Assembly: GCA_947260005.1 (NCBI GenBank)
Contig: CAMYOL010000007.1
Coordinates: forward strand, 237,574-301,573
Direction: 5' to 3'
Source of the DNA: an uncultured Ectothiorhodospiraceae bacterium
GTDB lineage: Bacteria; Pseudomonadota; Gammaproteobacteria; UBA6429; Thiohalophilaceae
DNA length: 64,000 nucleotides
The position numbers were made by a program, and so were the translations under genes. The notes beneath the pieces are model-generated. The model searched no databases. It saw nothing but the letters and a program-made list of their open reading frames with translations, and was not told the origin of the DNA. This document shows, piece by piece, positions 26,008 to 36,600 of the stretch. Each line of letters opens with the position of its first letter. The stretch's first letter is position 1.

Positions 26008-28888
26008 GCTCCTACTATGCCTGATAACATGCCTGGCGATCACCGCGTGTTCCTCTAATAGTAAAAAACTGGCCACGATTGATAATATTGAAGATCGCAG
26101 TATCGATTTAGCTGAACCGGAAGGCGCGTTACCCATCGATGAAGATACCGCCCGCAAATATTATCAGGAATTCCTGTCCATCACCACCGATTACACACTC
26201 TACAGTCAGGCATTACGTCGTCTTGCTGACTTACAACTTAAAGTGGGTGAAGAAAAACTCTCTGCCGACAGCAGCAAAGACGTTGAAAAAGGTCAACAGG
26301 ATACTCAGGCATCGATTCGTTTGTATACGACCTATTTAGAATCTCATCCTAATCACCCCAATAACGATCAGATCCTGTATCAACTTGCTAAGGCTTATGA
26401 GCTAAATGGCCAGCCCAAAAAATCTTTGGAAATTTTAGATCGGATCATGCATTTTTATCCGAATACTAATTATCGTGATGAGGTGCAATTCCGTCGTGGC
26501 GAAATGTTGTTCTTATTACGCCGCTACGCAAGTGCCGAGCAGGCCTATTTTGATATTGTTAAAAACAATCAGGAATCCTTGTTTTATGAAAAGGCCATTT
26601 ATAAGTTTGGCTGGACTCAGTTCAAGACCAATCGCTACCAGGAAGCGATCAATAATTTTTTCATCATACTCGATCGTAAATACCAACAAGGTATTCTTAA
26701 AAACAATGCCTCGTTAAATAATCTGGTTGGTCCGGAACGCGAACTCATACTCGATACTTTACGAGCAGTTAGCTTGAGCTTTGCCTATCAATATTCTGAA
26801 GTCAATATCACGAATTATTTTACCACCAACGGCAATCGGCCTTATGAACCATTAATCTACTTAAGCCTGGGCCGGTTACACATGGAAAAAGAACGTCCCA
26901 AGGATGCCGCCGATACCTATATGGCCTATGTGCAACGCTACCCGGCGTCGCCATTAGCGCCTGAATTTCATACCGAAGCGATCAACGCTTATCAAAAAGG
27001 TGGCTTACATTCATTAGTGTTACCTGCAAAAGAAAAATTTGTCACGTTATATGGTGTGGGTTCTGAATACTGGAATAAACAAACCCCAGAGGCGCATGAA
27101 CAAATCAAACCGTTACTGGCAAAACATATAATTGAGATCGCCAGTTATCACCATGCCCTGGCGCGTAAGACTAAAAAATCTAATCAATTCCTGGTCGCAG
27201 CGAATTGGTATGGTCTATACATTAAAAATTTCCCGCATGACCGTAAAACCGCACAAATGAATTTCCTTAAAGCCGAAGCCTTATACGATGGTCGCTACTT
27301 TGTGCAGGCCGCTGAGGAATTTGAAAAAGTGGCTTTCGGCTACCCGGTTCATCCTAAAAGCGCCGAAGCGGGCTATGCGGCCATTTTAAGTTACAAACAA
27401 ATTGAAAAGGCTCAACCGAAAAAGTTTGTCCAGAAAACAATCCTCGAAGCGGCCCCCGTTGCCGCCGGTGCACAACAACTTGATGCAGGCAATACCAGAA
27501 CGTCATCAACCCCCATTAGCCTGCAAGATAAAGCCATCGCTGTTTCACTACGATTCATCGAACAGTTTTCAAATGACAAACGCGCCGTTTCGGTTATGGC
27601 CAGTACTGCAGACTATCTGTTCAAATCTAAAGACTATTTACGCGCCGCCTCCGTCTCACAAAAACTCGTTCGAAAAAATATCAGCGATCCCAAGATTGCC
27701 AAGACCGCGTGGAACATCCTCGGGCACTCAGAATTCGAGCTTGGCAATTATGCAGAGGCTGAAAAAGCCTACCGCGAAAGTCTGCGACGTTTATCCAAGA
27801 ACGATAAAAATTATCGTGGTACCTATGATCGACTCGCCGCCAGCATCTACAAACAAGGTGAACAGGCCCGTGAAAAAGGTCAGGCCTCGGCTGCGGTCGC
27901 TCACTTTCTCCGCGTCGGGCAGGTTACCCCAGCGTCGAGCTTAACGGCCACCGCGGATTTTGATGCGGCCTCGACCTTGATTGAAACGAAACAATTCAAT
28001 CAATCATCGAAACTATTAGAAGATTTCAGACGAAAATATCCGAATCATAAACTGACCCAACAAATCCCGGTAAAACTCGCACTTATTTATAGTGAAACCG
28101 GACAAAGCGGACGCGCAGCAAGAGAGATGGAACGCCTCGCCCAGGCCAATGCGAAAACCAACAAACAATACAGCGCCGATTTATTGTGGAAGGCAGGCAC
28201 CTTTTATGAAAAGGCGCGCATGAACAAAGACGCCACCCGAGTCTATAAACAATATGTTAAACAACATCCCTACCCGCTTGAACGATCAATGGAGGCTCGC
28301 CATAAATTAGCTGAACAGGCACGCCTGTCCGGCAACGGCAAACTTTGGGGGCAGGAATTACAGGCGATCATTCGCGCCGACGCTAAAGGCGGTTCACAAC
28401 GCACAGCGCGTACCCAGTTCCTGGCGGCAGATGCCACCTTTAAACTGGCTGATGGTCACTACAAGCTATATAAAAGCACTCGAATTACCCAACCGATTAA
28501 GACCAGTATTAAACGTAAGAAACAATTAATGCAAAACAGCATTAACGCGTATAACACGGCGATTAAATATCGGGTCGCCGAAGTCACCACCGGTGCAACT
28601 TATCAAATTGGTGAGATTTACCGGGACTTCGCCAATGCCTTAATGAAGTCACCTGCACCGAAAGGTTTATCCGGGGATGCATTGGATCAATACCGATTGC
28701 TGCTGGAAGACAAGGCCTTCCCGATTGAGGAAAAGGCCATCGACATCCATGCGGCCAATGTCAAACAAATTGGCGATGGGATTTATGATGAGTGGGTCAA
28801 GAAAAGCCTGAAAAGGTTAAGAAAATTATCCCCTGCCCGCTATGCTAAAGATGAGAAGGCTCAGGCTTATGTCGAAACGATTTATTAA
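25997..28888 (+). CDS. Large TPR-repeat lipoprotein
   Basis: Lipobox AITACSSN; many TPR-like repeats (NYAEAEKAYRESLRRL); overlaps upstream gene end. Confidence 0.8.
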   Translation: MHNKLLLCLITCLAITACSSNSKKLATIDNIEDRSIDLAEPEGALPIDEDTARKYYQEFLSITTDYTLYSQALRRLADLQLKVGEEKLSADSSKDVEKGQQDTQASIRLYTTYLESHPNHPNNDQILYQLAKAYELNGQPKKSLEILDRIMHFYPNTNYRDEVQFRRGEMLFLLRRYASAEQAYFDIVKNNQESLFYEKAIYKFGWTQFKTNRYQEAINNFFIILDRKYQQGILKNNASLNNLVGPERELILDTLRAVSLSFAYQYSEVNITNYFTTNGNRPYEPLIYLSLGRLHMEKERPKDAADTYMAYVQRYPASPLAPEFHTEAINAYQKGGLHSLVLPAKEKFVTLYGVGSEYWNKQTPEAHEQIKPLLAKHIIEIASYHHALARKTKKSNQFLVAANWYGLYIKNFPHDRKTAQMNFLKAEALYDGRYFVQAAEEFEKVAFGYPVHPKSAEAGYAAILSYKQIEKAQPKKFVQKTILEAAPVAAGAQQLDAGNTRTSSTPISLQDKAIAVSLRFIEQFSNDKRAVSVMASTADYLFKSKDYLRAASVSQKLVRKNISDPKIAKTAWNILGHSEFELGNYAEAEKAYRESLRRLSKNDKNYRGTYDRLAASIYKQGEQAREKGQASAAVAHFLRVGQVTPASSLTATADFDAASTLIETKQFNQSSKLLEDFRRKYPNHKLTQQIPVKLALIYSETGQSGRAAREMERLAQANAKTNKQYSADLLWKAGTFYEKARMNKDATRVYKQYVKQHPYPLERSMEARHKLAEQARLSGNGKLWGQELQAIIRADAKGGSQRTARTQFLAADATFKLADGHYKLYKSTRITQPIKTSIKRKKQLMQNSINAYNTAIKYRVAEVTTGATYQIGEIYRDFANALMKSPAPKGLSGDALDQYRLLLEDKAFPIEEKAIDIHAANVKQIGDGIYDEWVKKSLKRLRKLSPARYAKDEKAQAYVETIY

Positions 28889-29483
28889 CTTCATTCCCGC
28901 TTGTTTGTTAGCCAGCTTAATGGGCTGCGCAAGCGGTCCAGCTGAAGAGCAATCGGGTACAGCGGTTTCATCAACATCCAGTGCGATTAAACCTGCTGAT
29001 GTCGATTCAGCGACCAAATCTGCTTATAACAAAGCCGTTAACGCCATGAAGAACGGGCGTGATGATTCAGCCATCTCACAATTTCAGGCCATCACCCAGA
29101 CACACCCAAATCTGGCCGCCGCATTTGTTAATATTGGCTTATTACATTTAAAACATAAACGTTATGAAAAGGCCGAAAAAAGCCTGTTGCAAGCGACTAC
29201 CATACAACCAAGTGATCCGGTCGGACAAACACATCTGGGTCTTGCCTATCGGCACTTAGGTAAATTTAAAGAAGCTAAACAAGCGTATGATCAAGCCTTA
29301 AAGAGTGATCCTAAGTACTCGTTCGCACATCTCAATGCTGGAATTTTATATGATATATACTTAAATGATCTGGCGCGGGCACTGAATCATTATCAGCAAT
29401 ACCAGGCGCTCACCAACAACGCGGATAAAAAAGTCGACAAATGGATCATCGACTTACAACGACGAGTAAAAAAGAATGGTTAG
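28869..29483 (+). CDS. TPR-repeat lipoprotein (ORF track start 28842)
   Basis: ATG 28869 gives lipobox SLMGCASG; three TPR units. Confidence 0.75.
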   Translation: MSKRFINFIPACLLASLMGCASGPAEEQSGTAVSSTSSAIKPADVDSATKSAYNKAVNAMKNGRDDSAISQFQAITQTHPNLAAAFVNIGLLHLKHKRYEKAEKSLLQATTIQPSDPVGQTHLGLAYRHLGKFKEAKQAYDQALKSDPKYSFAHLNAGILYDIYLNDLARALNHYQQYQALTNNADKKVDKWIIDLQRRVKKNG

Positions 29484-29787
29484 AAAAATACATAGCCCAA
29501 TATTCAAACTCTTATTTATTTTGATTGCTGCCTTTTCAATCAATACTCAACTCCAGGCTGCTGAAAAATTAGACATGGAAGGCACCCGTATCCGCGGCAA
29601 CCAGGAATTACCCAAAGTGCTTTATATCGTTCCGTGGAAACAATCCGATATTCCCGATCTGAGTCAACCTCCACTAGAGAGTTTGATTGATGAGGCATTG
29701 ACTCCCGTTGACCGGGAAGTGTTTCAGCGCAAAATTCGCTACTACGATGCCCTAAGCACACAAGAAGTAGGGAATAATGAGAACTAG
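29476..29787 (+). CDS. Small exported hypothetical protein
   Basis: Signal-like N-terminus, overlaps upstream gene; RGNQELPKVLYIVPWK. Confidence 0.6.
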   Translation: MVRKIHSPIFKLLFILIAAFSINTQLQAAEKLDMEGTRIRGNQELPKVLYIVPWKQSDIPDLSQPPLESLIDEALTPVDREVFQRKIRYYDALSTQEVGNNEN

Positions 29788-29942
29788 TCTGTAGTTCAAA
29801 GACTTAGATTCATGAGCTAATAACATTATTGAGATAACACAGACTATAATATCTATTAAACACAGAATTCGTACCGTGACACACAAATTACATCCATCCA
29901 ATCCAGTTTTTCAATTTAATCTGACCAGGCTCAGGAGGTCAT

Positions 29943-30587
29943 ATGTATAACGACGTTGTCAGCTTCTTTCAGGACGGCGGCAATTTCATGTATTTGATAA
30001 TGCTAGTATTCGCTTTTGGTTTAGCGATTGCTCTGGAACGTTACCTTTATCTTACCGTTGCCAAGGCCAATAATCGCCGCATGATGTCTAAAGTCATGCC
30101 GTTACTGCAACGTGGTGACTACAAAGCCGCGTATGGTGTCGCCAGCAAATCAAATCATGCCGTGAGTCGAATGTTATCGCAGGGCTTATCGCGTTATAAA
30201 TCGGCCAGCAATCGAGACGATATCGAAACCGCCATGGAAGAGAGCATGATGGAAGTGATTCCTCGGCTTGAAAAACGCACTCACTACCTGGCGACCTTTG
30301 CCAACATTGCCACCCTGCTGGGGCTGCTTGGTACCATCCTGGGTTTGATCAAGGCCTTTACCGCGGTCGCGCAGGTGGACGCTTCTTTAAAAGCCGAAAT
30401 TCTTTCGACCAGTATCTCGGTGGCGATGAATACCACGGCTTTAGGTTTGATGGTAGCTATCCCGTTACTGCTCATCCATACCGTCTTAACCACCAAGACA
30501 ACGGAGATCGTAGATAGTCTTGAGATGGCCACGGTTAAGTTTATTAACTTGATGATGCAACGCAAGAGTATTAAAGACGCCAAGTAA
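29943..30587 (+). CDS. MotA/TolQ/ExbB-family proton channel protein
   Basis: ATFANIATLLGLLGTILGLIKAFTAVA and ISVAMNTTALGLMVAIPLLLIHTVL. Confidence 0.93.
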   Translation: MYNDVVSFFQDGGNFMYLIMLVFAFGLAIALERYLYLTVAKANNRRMMSKVMPLLQRGDYKAAYGVASKSNHAVSRMLSQGLSRYKSASNRDDIETAMEESMMEVIPRLEKRTHYLATFANIATLLGLLGTILGLIKAFTAVAQVDASLKAEILSTSISVAMNTTALGLMVAIPLLLIHTVLTTKTTEIVDSLEMATVKFINLMMQRKSIKDAK

Positions 30588-31082
30588 ATGAGAAAACGTC
30601 GTAGTCGCACACGGCACAAAGAGGCCGTGGAGTTAAACATAACCGCCTTCATGAATTTGATGGTGGTCCTGGTTCCGTTCCTGTTAATGACGGCGGTCTT
30701 CTCACAGCTGTCAATAATAGAACTGAACCTGCCCAGTTTAGGCGACGCGAAGAAAAACAAAAAAGATAAGCCCACTTTTAACCTGCAAGTCACTATTCGT
30801 AAAAACGCGTTAGTGGTTTCTGATGACAAGGGTGGTTTGATCAAACGTATTCCCAAAATCAAAAGCGGTCATAACTACCGAAAGCTGACCTCCACGTTAA
30901 AACAAGTGAAGGCCCGTTTCCCGGACAAAGTGAATGCGACGGTTCTAGCAGAACAAAATACCGAGTATGAACATTTAGTTCAGACCATGGATGCAACACG
31001 TATGTATCTGGCGATTATAGATGGTGAGATCGAACAGGCCGAACTCTTTCCCGAAATTTCAGTCGGTGATGCGCCAAGGTAA
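30588..31082 (+). CDS. ExbD/TolR-family protein
   Basis: ELNITAFMNLMVVLVPFLLMTAVF TM; starts immediately after the TolQ-like stop. Confidence 0.9.
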   Translation: MRKRRSRTRHKEAVELNITAFMNLMVVLVPFLLMTAVFSQLSIIELNLPSLGDAKKNKKDKPTFNLQVTIRKNALVVSDDKGGLIKRIPKIKSGHNYRKLTSTLKQVKARFPDKVNATVLAEQNTEYEHLVQTMDATRMYLAIIDGEIEQAELFPEISVGDAPR

Positions 31083-31084
31083 TT

Positions 31085-31603
31085 ATGATGAAAGAATCTC
31101 GCCGCGCATTACGTATGATCCGTCACCACTCTCGTAAAAAGGGAGCGAGTCTGAATATGGTGTCGTTGATGGATATCTTTACCATTCTGGTTTTCTTCCT
31201 GCTCGTCAGCGCATCAGATCAGGAAAGTTTGCCGAGCATGAAAGACATTAAATTGCCGGAAGCCTATGCCGATCAAAAACCAAAAGAAAACATCGTTATC
31301 TTAGTCAGCAAAAACAATATCCTCATGCGTGGTGAGTCGATTGCGGATGCTCGTGTTGCGATGCGCAACCGCAATTCAATTATTCCTGAGCTTGCTCAGA
31401 AACTGGATCAAGAAGCTAAACGCCGGGTCTCGCGCCGAGCCGATGAGAAAAAAGTAAAAAAACGTGGCATCACCATCATGGGAGATAAAAAGATCCCCTA
31501 TGTATTGTTGAAAAAAATCATGCTCACCTGTGCCAGCTCTGACTTTACTAATATCTCCCTTGCTATTGCGAAAAAAACCCCTGCTATGGAAGAAGAGAGC
31601 TAA
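31085..31603 (+). CDS. ExbD/TolR-family protein (second paralogue)
   Basis: GASLNMVSLMDIFTILVFFLLVSAS. Confidence 0.9.
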   Translation: MMKESRRALRMIRHHSRKKGASLNMVSLMDIFTILVFFLLVSASDQESLPSMKDIKLPEAYADQKPKENIVILVSKNNILMRGESIADARVAMRNRNSIIPELAQKLDQEAKRRVSRRADEKKVKKRGITIMGDKKIPYVLLKKIMLTCASSDFTNISLAIAKKTPAMEEES

Positions 31604-31605
31604 AG

Positions 31606-32574
31606 ATGGCCTATACCGCTCTCTGGCAAGATACCCTCCCCTGGTCGGATTCCGAAGGCGACCGTAAACTGATCGGTTATTTGTTTATCTCGTTTGCAGT
31701 GGCAACCGTTATATTCCTGGTTTTAAAATTCTTACCTTTGATGGAAGAAGATGAGAAAAAGCTTGAGGAAGTGGCCCCTCGATTGGCAAAACTGATCATC
31801 GAAAAAAAGGCTAAACCGAAACCCATTCCAAAACCTAAAGCGAAGGAAAAACCCAAACCCAAGCCGAAGGAAAAACCAAAGCCTAAACCAAAAGCCAAGG
31901 AAAAACCTAAACCAAAACCTAAGGCGAAACCAAAACCGAAACCCAAGGTTGATCGTGCGGCGCAGGCTCGTAAAAAGGCCGAAAAGCATTTCAATGTCGT
32001 CGAAGATGCATTATCCGACTTACGCGAGTTTGATGTAGCCTCGCTCGATAAAAATAAACCAGTCACCAGCGGTTCAACCAAAAGCACCGCCAAGGACACC
32101 ACCACCGCCATCATCGCGTCTAAGGCAGCGAGAAGCAGTGGTGGAATCAATACCAGCAGTCTAAGTCGTGCAACGGGCAGTGGCGGTAGCCTGCAAGGAC
32201 GCTCAACAACCAATGTGAAAAGTTCAATTGGATCGGGCGGCGCCAAAAAAGGCTCACGTTCCGGCGGTTCGGGTGGAAAAAACAGCCGACCCTATGAAGA
32301 AATTGAACTGGTCTTCCAAAAAAATAAAGGACGCATATTTAGTTTGTATAACCGTGCCTTGCGTAACGATCCTTCGCTACAAGGAAAAATTGTACTTGAG
32401 CTAACGATTCAGCCTAACGGTAAAGTCACCAACGTCAGGATTGTCTCCACCGAACTCAATAATTCAAAGCTTGAAAGTAAGCTCATCAGAACCGTTAAAG
32501 GGTTTAGATTCAAATCACGATCAAATGTCGGAACACTCGTGGTGAAATATCCGATTGATTTCTTACCCAGTTAA
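31606..32574 (+). CDS. AgmX/PglI C-terminal domain, TonB-like energy-transduction protein
   Basis: N-terminal TM, long KPKPKAKE repeat, C-terminal EEIELVFQKNKGRIFSLYNRALRNDPSLQGKIVLELTIQPNGKVTNVRIVSTELNNSKLESKLIRTVKGFRF. Confidence 0.88.
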   Translation: MAYTALWQDTLPWSDSEGDRKLIGYLFISFAVATVIFLVLKFLPLMEEDEKKLEEVAPRLAKLIIEKKAKPKPIPKPKAKEKPKPKPKEKPKPKPKAKEKPKPKPKAKPKPKPKVDRAAQARKKAEKHFNVVEDALSDLREFDVASLDKNKPVTSGSTKSTAKDTTTAIIASKAARSSGGINTSSLSRATGSGGSLQGRSTTNVKSSIGSGGAKKGSRSGGSGGKNSRPYEEIELVFQKNKGRIFSLYNRALRNDPSLQGKIVLELTIQPNGKVTNVRIVSTELNNSKLESKLIRTVKGFRFKSRSNVGTLVVKYPIDFLPS

Positions 32575-32788
32575 ATTAATCGTCAATTTATTTAATCACC
32601 TCTTTTCGCCTGGTTTCAACACAATCTTGACTGATTCACTTTTGCATCAGGCCCGTTATACTTTTCATGTCGAGAGCCACAACTTGAACCGCCCGAACAC
32701 TTCATCTTGCTCCGGCACGATAAGATTGAGATCAAGTCAGAAAATTAACCATGACCGCTGACAATGACTAAAGGACCCTCCTATCACT

Positions 32789-33454
32789 ATGCGGAGTCTA
32801 AGTTTGATATTTCTGGGGCTGACTATTTCAGCCAGCCCCATTTTCGCGAGCGAACGTGCAACATTTATTAATGCCGCGATTCACTTGCAAAGCGTTGAAA
32901 TGGATCTCGATATGGATGGAACGACACGTGAGACAGAATTTAATACTTTTGGTTTTAGCTTTCGCGAACAACTTACATCACGGCTCGATGGCGCGATCTT
33001 GCTTGGTTATTTATTTATCAACCAGCGATCCAATCCCATTCCCGCTGCTCAGGATTCGTCAGGGGGCTATCTTGGCTTTGATTTACGTGGACTGGTGCTC
33101 GATTCTGAAAAATTCGATTTATACAGCCGCTTCGCTTTTCGCTATGCCCAGACCGCATCGCGCTTGGGTGAACAAAAAATTGACTGGGAATGGAACGAGA
33201 TCAGTCTCAGCCTTGAAAGTCATACCCATATAAGCAAATCATTATCTGCCAATATTTCAATAAGTTATCTAGAGTTGAATGGCCAGGAAAAAGCCACTGG
33301 AGACCTCAATCAACGCCTAGATTTTGATCAGATCGATAGCCTTACAGCGCATATTGGATTACAATTGAACCTTGACCAAAGTGGTCAGATTATATTTGAG
33401 CTAATGACAGGTTCAATGCAAGGTGGCAAAATCGTTTTTATGCGAGATTTTTAG
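32789..33454 (+). CDS. Exported hypothetical protein, beta-barrel-like
   Basis: Signal peptide SASPIFASE; alternating amphipathic strands; aromatic C-terminus. Confidence 0.6.
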   Translation: MRSLSLIFLGLTISASPIFASERATFINAAIHLQSVEMDLDMDGTTRETEFNTFGFSFREQLTSRLDGAILLGYLFINQRSNPIPAAQDSSGGYLGFDLRGLVLDSEKFDLYSRFAFRYAQTASRLGEQKIDWEWNEISLSLESHTHISKSLSANISISYLELNGQEKATGDLNQRLDFDQIDSLTAHIGLQLNLDQSGQIIFELMTGSMQGGKIVFMRDF

Positions 33455-33481
33455 GTTTACTCCGCATAAAAATAAAAAAAG

Positions 33482-33572
33482 AAACGTAACAAGTACGTGC
33501 AGTGTGAAAGCACTCACAACTTGAATAAAAATTAGAGACTATCCTTAGCTAAAGTCTATTGGTGTTACGTTT
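33482..33572 (+). ncRNA. Candidate structured leader RNA, unassigned class
   Basis: Closing stem AAACGTAACA...TGTTACGTTT enclosing possible hairpins agtgtgaaagcact and agactatccttagctaaagtct. Confidence 0.3.
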
Positions 33573-33669
33573 TCGGCCGACTATAACTATAGATAAATCA
33601 AGGGCATATCCTTACTTTGAGTAATGAGTTAGGAGGATCCTTGTCCCGCTAAAATATGGTGATAGAGAG

Positions 33670-36600
33670 ATGAGTGGCGCTAGAGAGTATTTGCAAGTCA
33701 AGTTTTTAAAGACGCTTGAACCTTTGAGTTCGTTAAGCATTGATAAGCTTGAAGAAATTGCAAACAAATCCCAGGTTGAAGAACTTCCGCCTGGTCGAGT
33801 TATATTCCGTCAGGGTGAGAGAGATTCTCGCTCAACCTACCTGCTCTCAGGAACCCTCGAATTGCAGGTCACCGGCAACCCTCGCAGTGACACCCTTAAA
33901 GCTAAAACCGCTGATTCTCGCTACCCAGTTGCCCAGGAATGGCCCCGACCCAGTACCTGTCGCAGCAAAACCAACGTCGTCCTTTTACACATCGACAGTG
34001 ATTTACTTGAGATCCTGTTGAGCAATGACCCCTCCGGCACCTATGAAGTGACTGAAATTGGGGTTCAGGAAGATCCAGAAAGTGACTGGATGCTTAAATT
34101 CCTGCAATCACCCGCTTTTTTACAGCTACCCACTGAAAACATTCAGACTATTCTGGTCAAACTGGAAGAAATGCCAGTCAAAGCTGGGGACGTTGTCATC
34201 AAACAGGGTTCGGCGGATGATTACTACTACATCGTCAAACAAGGCAAATGCAGCGTTTCGCGCCGCCCTGCCCCGAAAACTGATGAAATTCGCCTCGCTA
34301 TTTTGGGCCCAGGTGATGGTTTCGGCGAAGAAGCCCTGATTACCAACGGCAAACGTAATGCCACGGTGACGGTCAAAGAATCGGGTGTGTTGATGCGCCT
34401 GAGCAAGTCTGACTTCCATGATTTACTCGTGACACCGATGCTACGTGAAATTGACCATGCCACGATGATGAGCAAGGTCAAAGCCGGGGCTGCTCTACTC
34501 GACGTTCGCACCAACAAAGAATTTAATAGTAATGGTATTCAAGGGGCACAAAATATCCCCCTATCAATGATGCGAGTTAAATCGAAAGATCTCAATGCCA
34601 CTCGTGAACACATTATTTATTGTAACGACAGTACCCAAAGTCGTGCTGCAGCCTTCTTGCTTGCACAACAAAGCATGGATGTATTTGTACTGAAAGGCGG
34701 ACTAAACAAGCAAGATAAACCCTTTAGTCCAGCTACCACTACCACTACGGCTAAAGCTGCTCCAGAACCAACGCCGGCGACAACCACCAAACCGGCACCG
34801 GTCAAAATAGAATTAGAAAAACCAGCAGCCGTTGCAGCACCTATCAACGAATTACCCGAATTAAATGACAAAAGCTATATCGAACACAAACAACACGCTG
34901 AGAAACAAGCTGAAAAAGCCACTGACGCAGAATTTGCACGTAAATTTGCGGTAAATAAAACCGACAAATTACAAGAACAATCCAACGCCCTGCTCGCACA
35001 GGCCGATCGTTTGGCCAACAAAACGGCCCAGGCTGAAGAAGCCCGTCAAAAAAACCAGGCTGAAATCGATGCACTAAAACAAGAAGCGTTAGAACAGAGA
35101 GAAAAAATCCTGGCTTCGGCTAAAAGCGAAGTAGAAAAAGGCAAAGAATTTGCCAAACAACAGGAGCAGGAAGCCAATAAGATTCGAGAAGAAGCTGAAC
35201 AAGCTCGTAAACGCGCGGAACAAGAATTAGCCCGGATTAAAACCGAATCTGAATCGGTTGTGCAAAAACAATCTGAGCTCGACGCAGAATTAAAACGAGC
35301 CGAAGTTGAAAAACAACAGGCCGAGCGCGCTGCCGACGTTGCTAAACTGATTGCTCAACAAGAAGCTGAGGAAGTAAAAGCGGAAGCGGAAGCCGTTAAA
35401 CAAAAAGCCCTTAAAGAAGCAGAACGTATTCGCAACGAGCTTGAAACCCGCAAAACCAAAATGCTCGCTGAAGAGAAACAACATCAGGAAACCGCTCTCA
35501 ATGAAGCACGCCGCAAAGCTGAGTTATCCGTCGCTGAAGCCTCAAAAGCGGCCGAAGATGCTCGTCGTCAGGCATCACTAGAAGCGGACGCTATTCGTAA
35601 GCAAGCCCTCAAAGAAGCTGAAGGCATGCGTATGCAACTCGAACGCGAAAAGCAAAATGCGGCTGAGCAATCGGCCCGCATCAAAGCTGAAGAAGAACTC
35701 AAACGCCAGCAAATTGAAGATGAACGCCGTCAAGCTCTAGAGAAGGCTCGTGTCCAGGCCGAATCAGAAGCCGAAGCGATTCGTCAGAAGGCTATCCAGG
35801 AAGCTCAGATCCAGGCACGTGAACAAGCGCGCCGTAAAGCCGAATTAGAAGCACAAGAAATTCGGCAGAAAACCATTAAACAGGCTCATCAGGAAGCCCG
35901 TGAAGAAGCGCGTCGTACTGCAGAAGCCGAGGCAGAGAAAATACGCCAACAAACTCTTGAACAGGTTAAGCTTGAGCGTGAACAAGCTGTGAAGACAGCT
36001 GAAGCTGAAGCTCAGGCAATTCGCAACAAGACCATCGAAGAAGTTTCTCGCAAAGCCATGGAAACGGCCCAACTTGAAGCCGATGCCATTCGTCGCGCAG
36101 CCATTGAAGAAGCAGGCCGCTTACGCTCTGAAATGGAACAAACCCGTCAACTCGTTGAGACAGAAGCGGCCCGTGCGCGTACTCGCATCGAAGAAGAATC
36201 CGCACAACACCAGGCCAATCAGGCGGCCTATGCTGAATCAGCGCAATCCGCACGAGAAACCGCCATACAGGCTGCACAAGAAGCTGAACTGCGAGCTGCA
36301 GAACTTGAAGCAGAACAAGAAGCAAAACGACAAGCCTTACAATTAGAAGAGCAACGCATCGCTGAAGAACAAGCTCGTATCGCCGCACAGGTAGAACAAC
36401 AGCGCCAGGCAGAAGCACTGCGTCAGCAACAAGCCAACGAACAAGCACAACAACAATCTGACCAACGCTCACAAAAAGCTAAGCAAATGGCTCAGTCCTT
36501 ACGCAGCAAGCTCGATAAACATGAAACCGCCATCCTGGAAGATGATATCCAGGTGAACATGGGACGTGGACCCAAGTTAGCCAAAGCCAAATTGCATGTT

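Noticed and set aside
30284-30862. 192-aa minus-strand ORF opposite the TolQ/TolR genes
   Set aside because: Antisense shadow of conserved TolQ/TolR coding sequence.
31677-32246. 189-aa minus-strand ORF rich in GFGFxLGFG
   Set aside because: Artefact of reading the KPKPKAKE repeat on the opposite strand.
35966-36472. 168-aa minus-strand ORF rich in L/V
   Set aside because: Antisense of the Ala/Glu/Gln coiled-coil region; compositional artefact.
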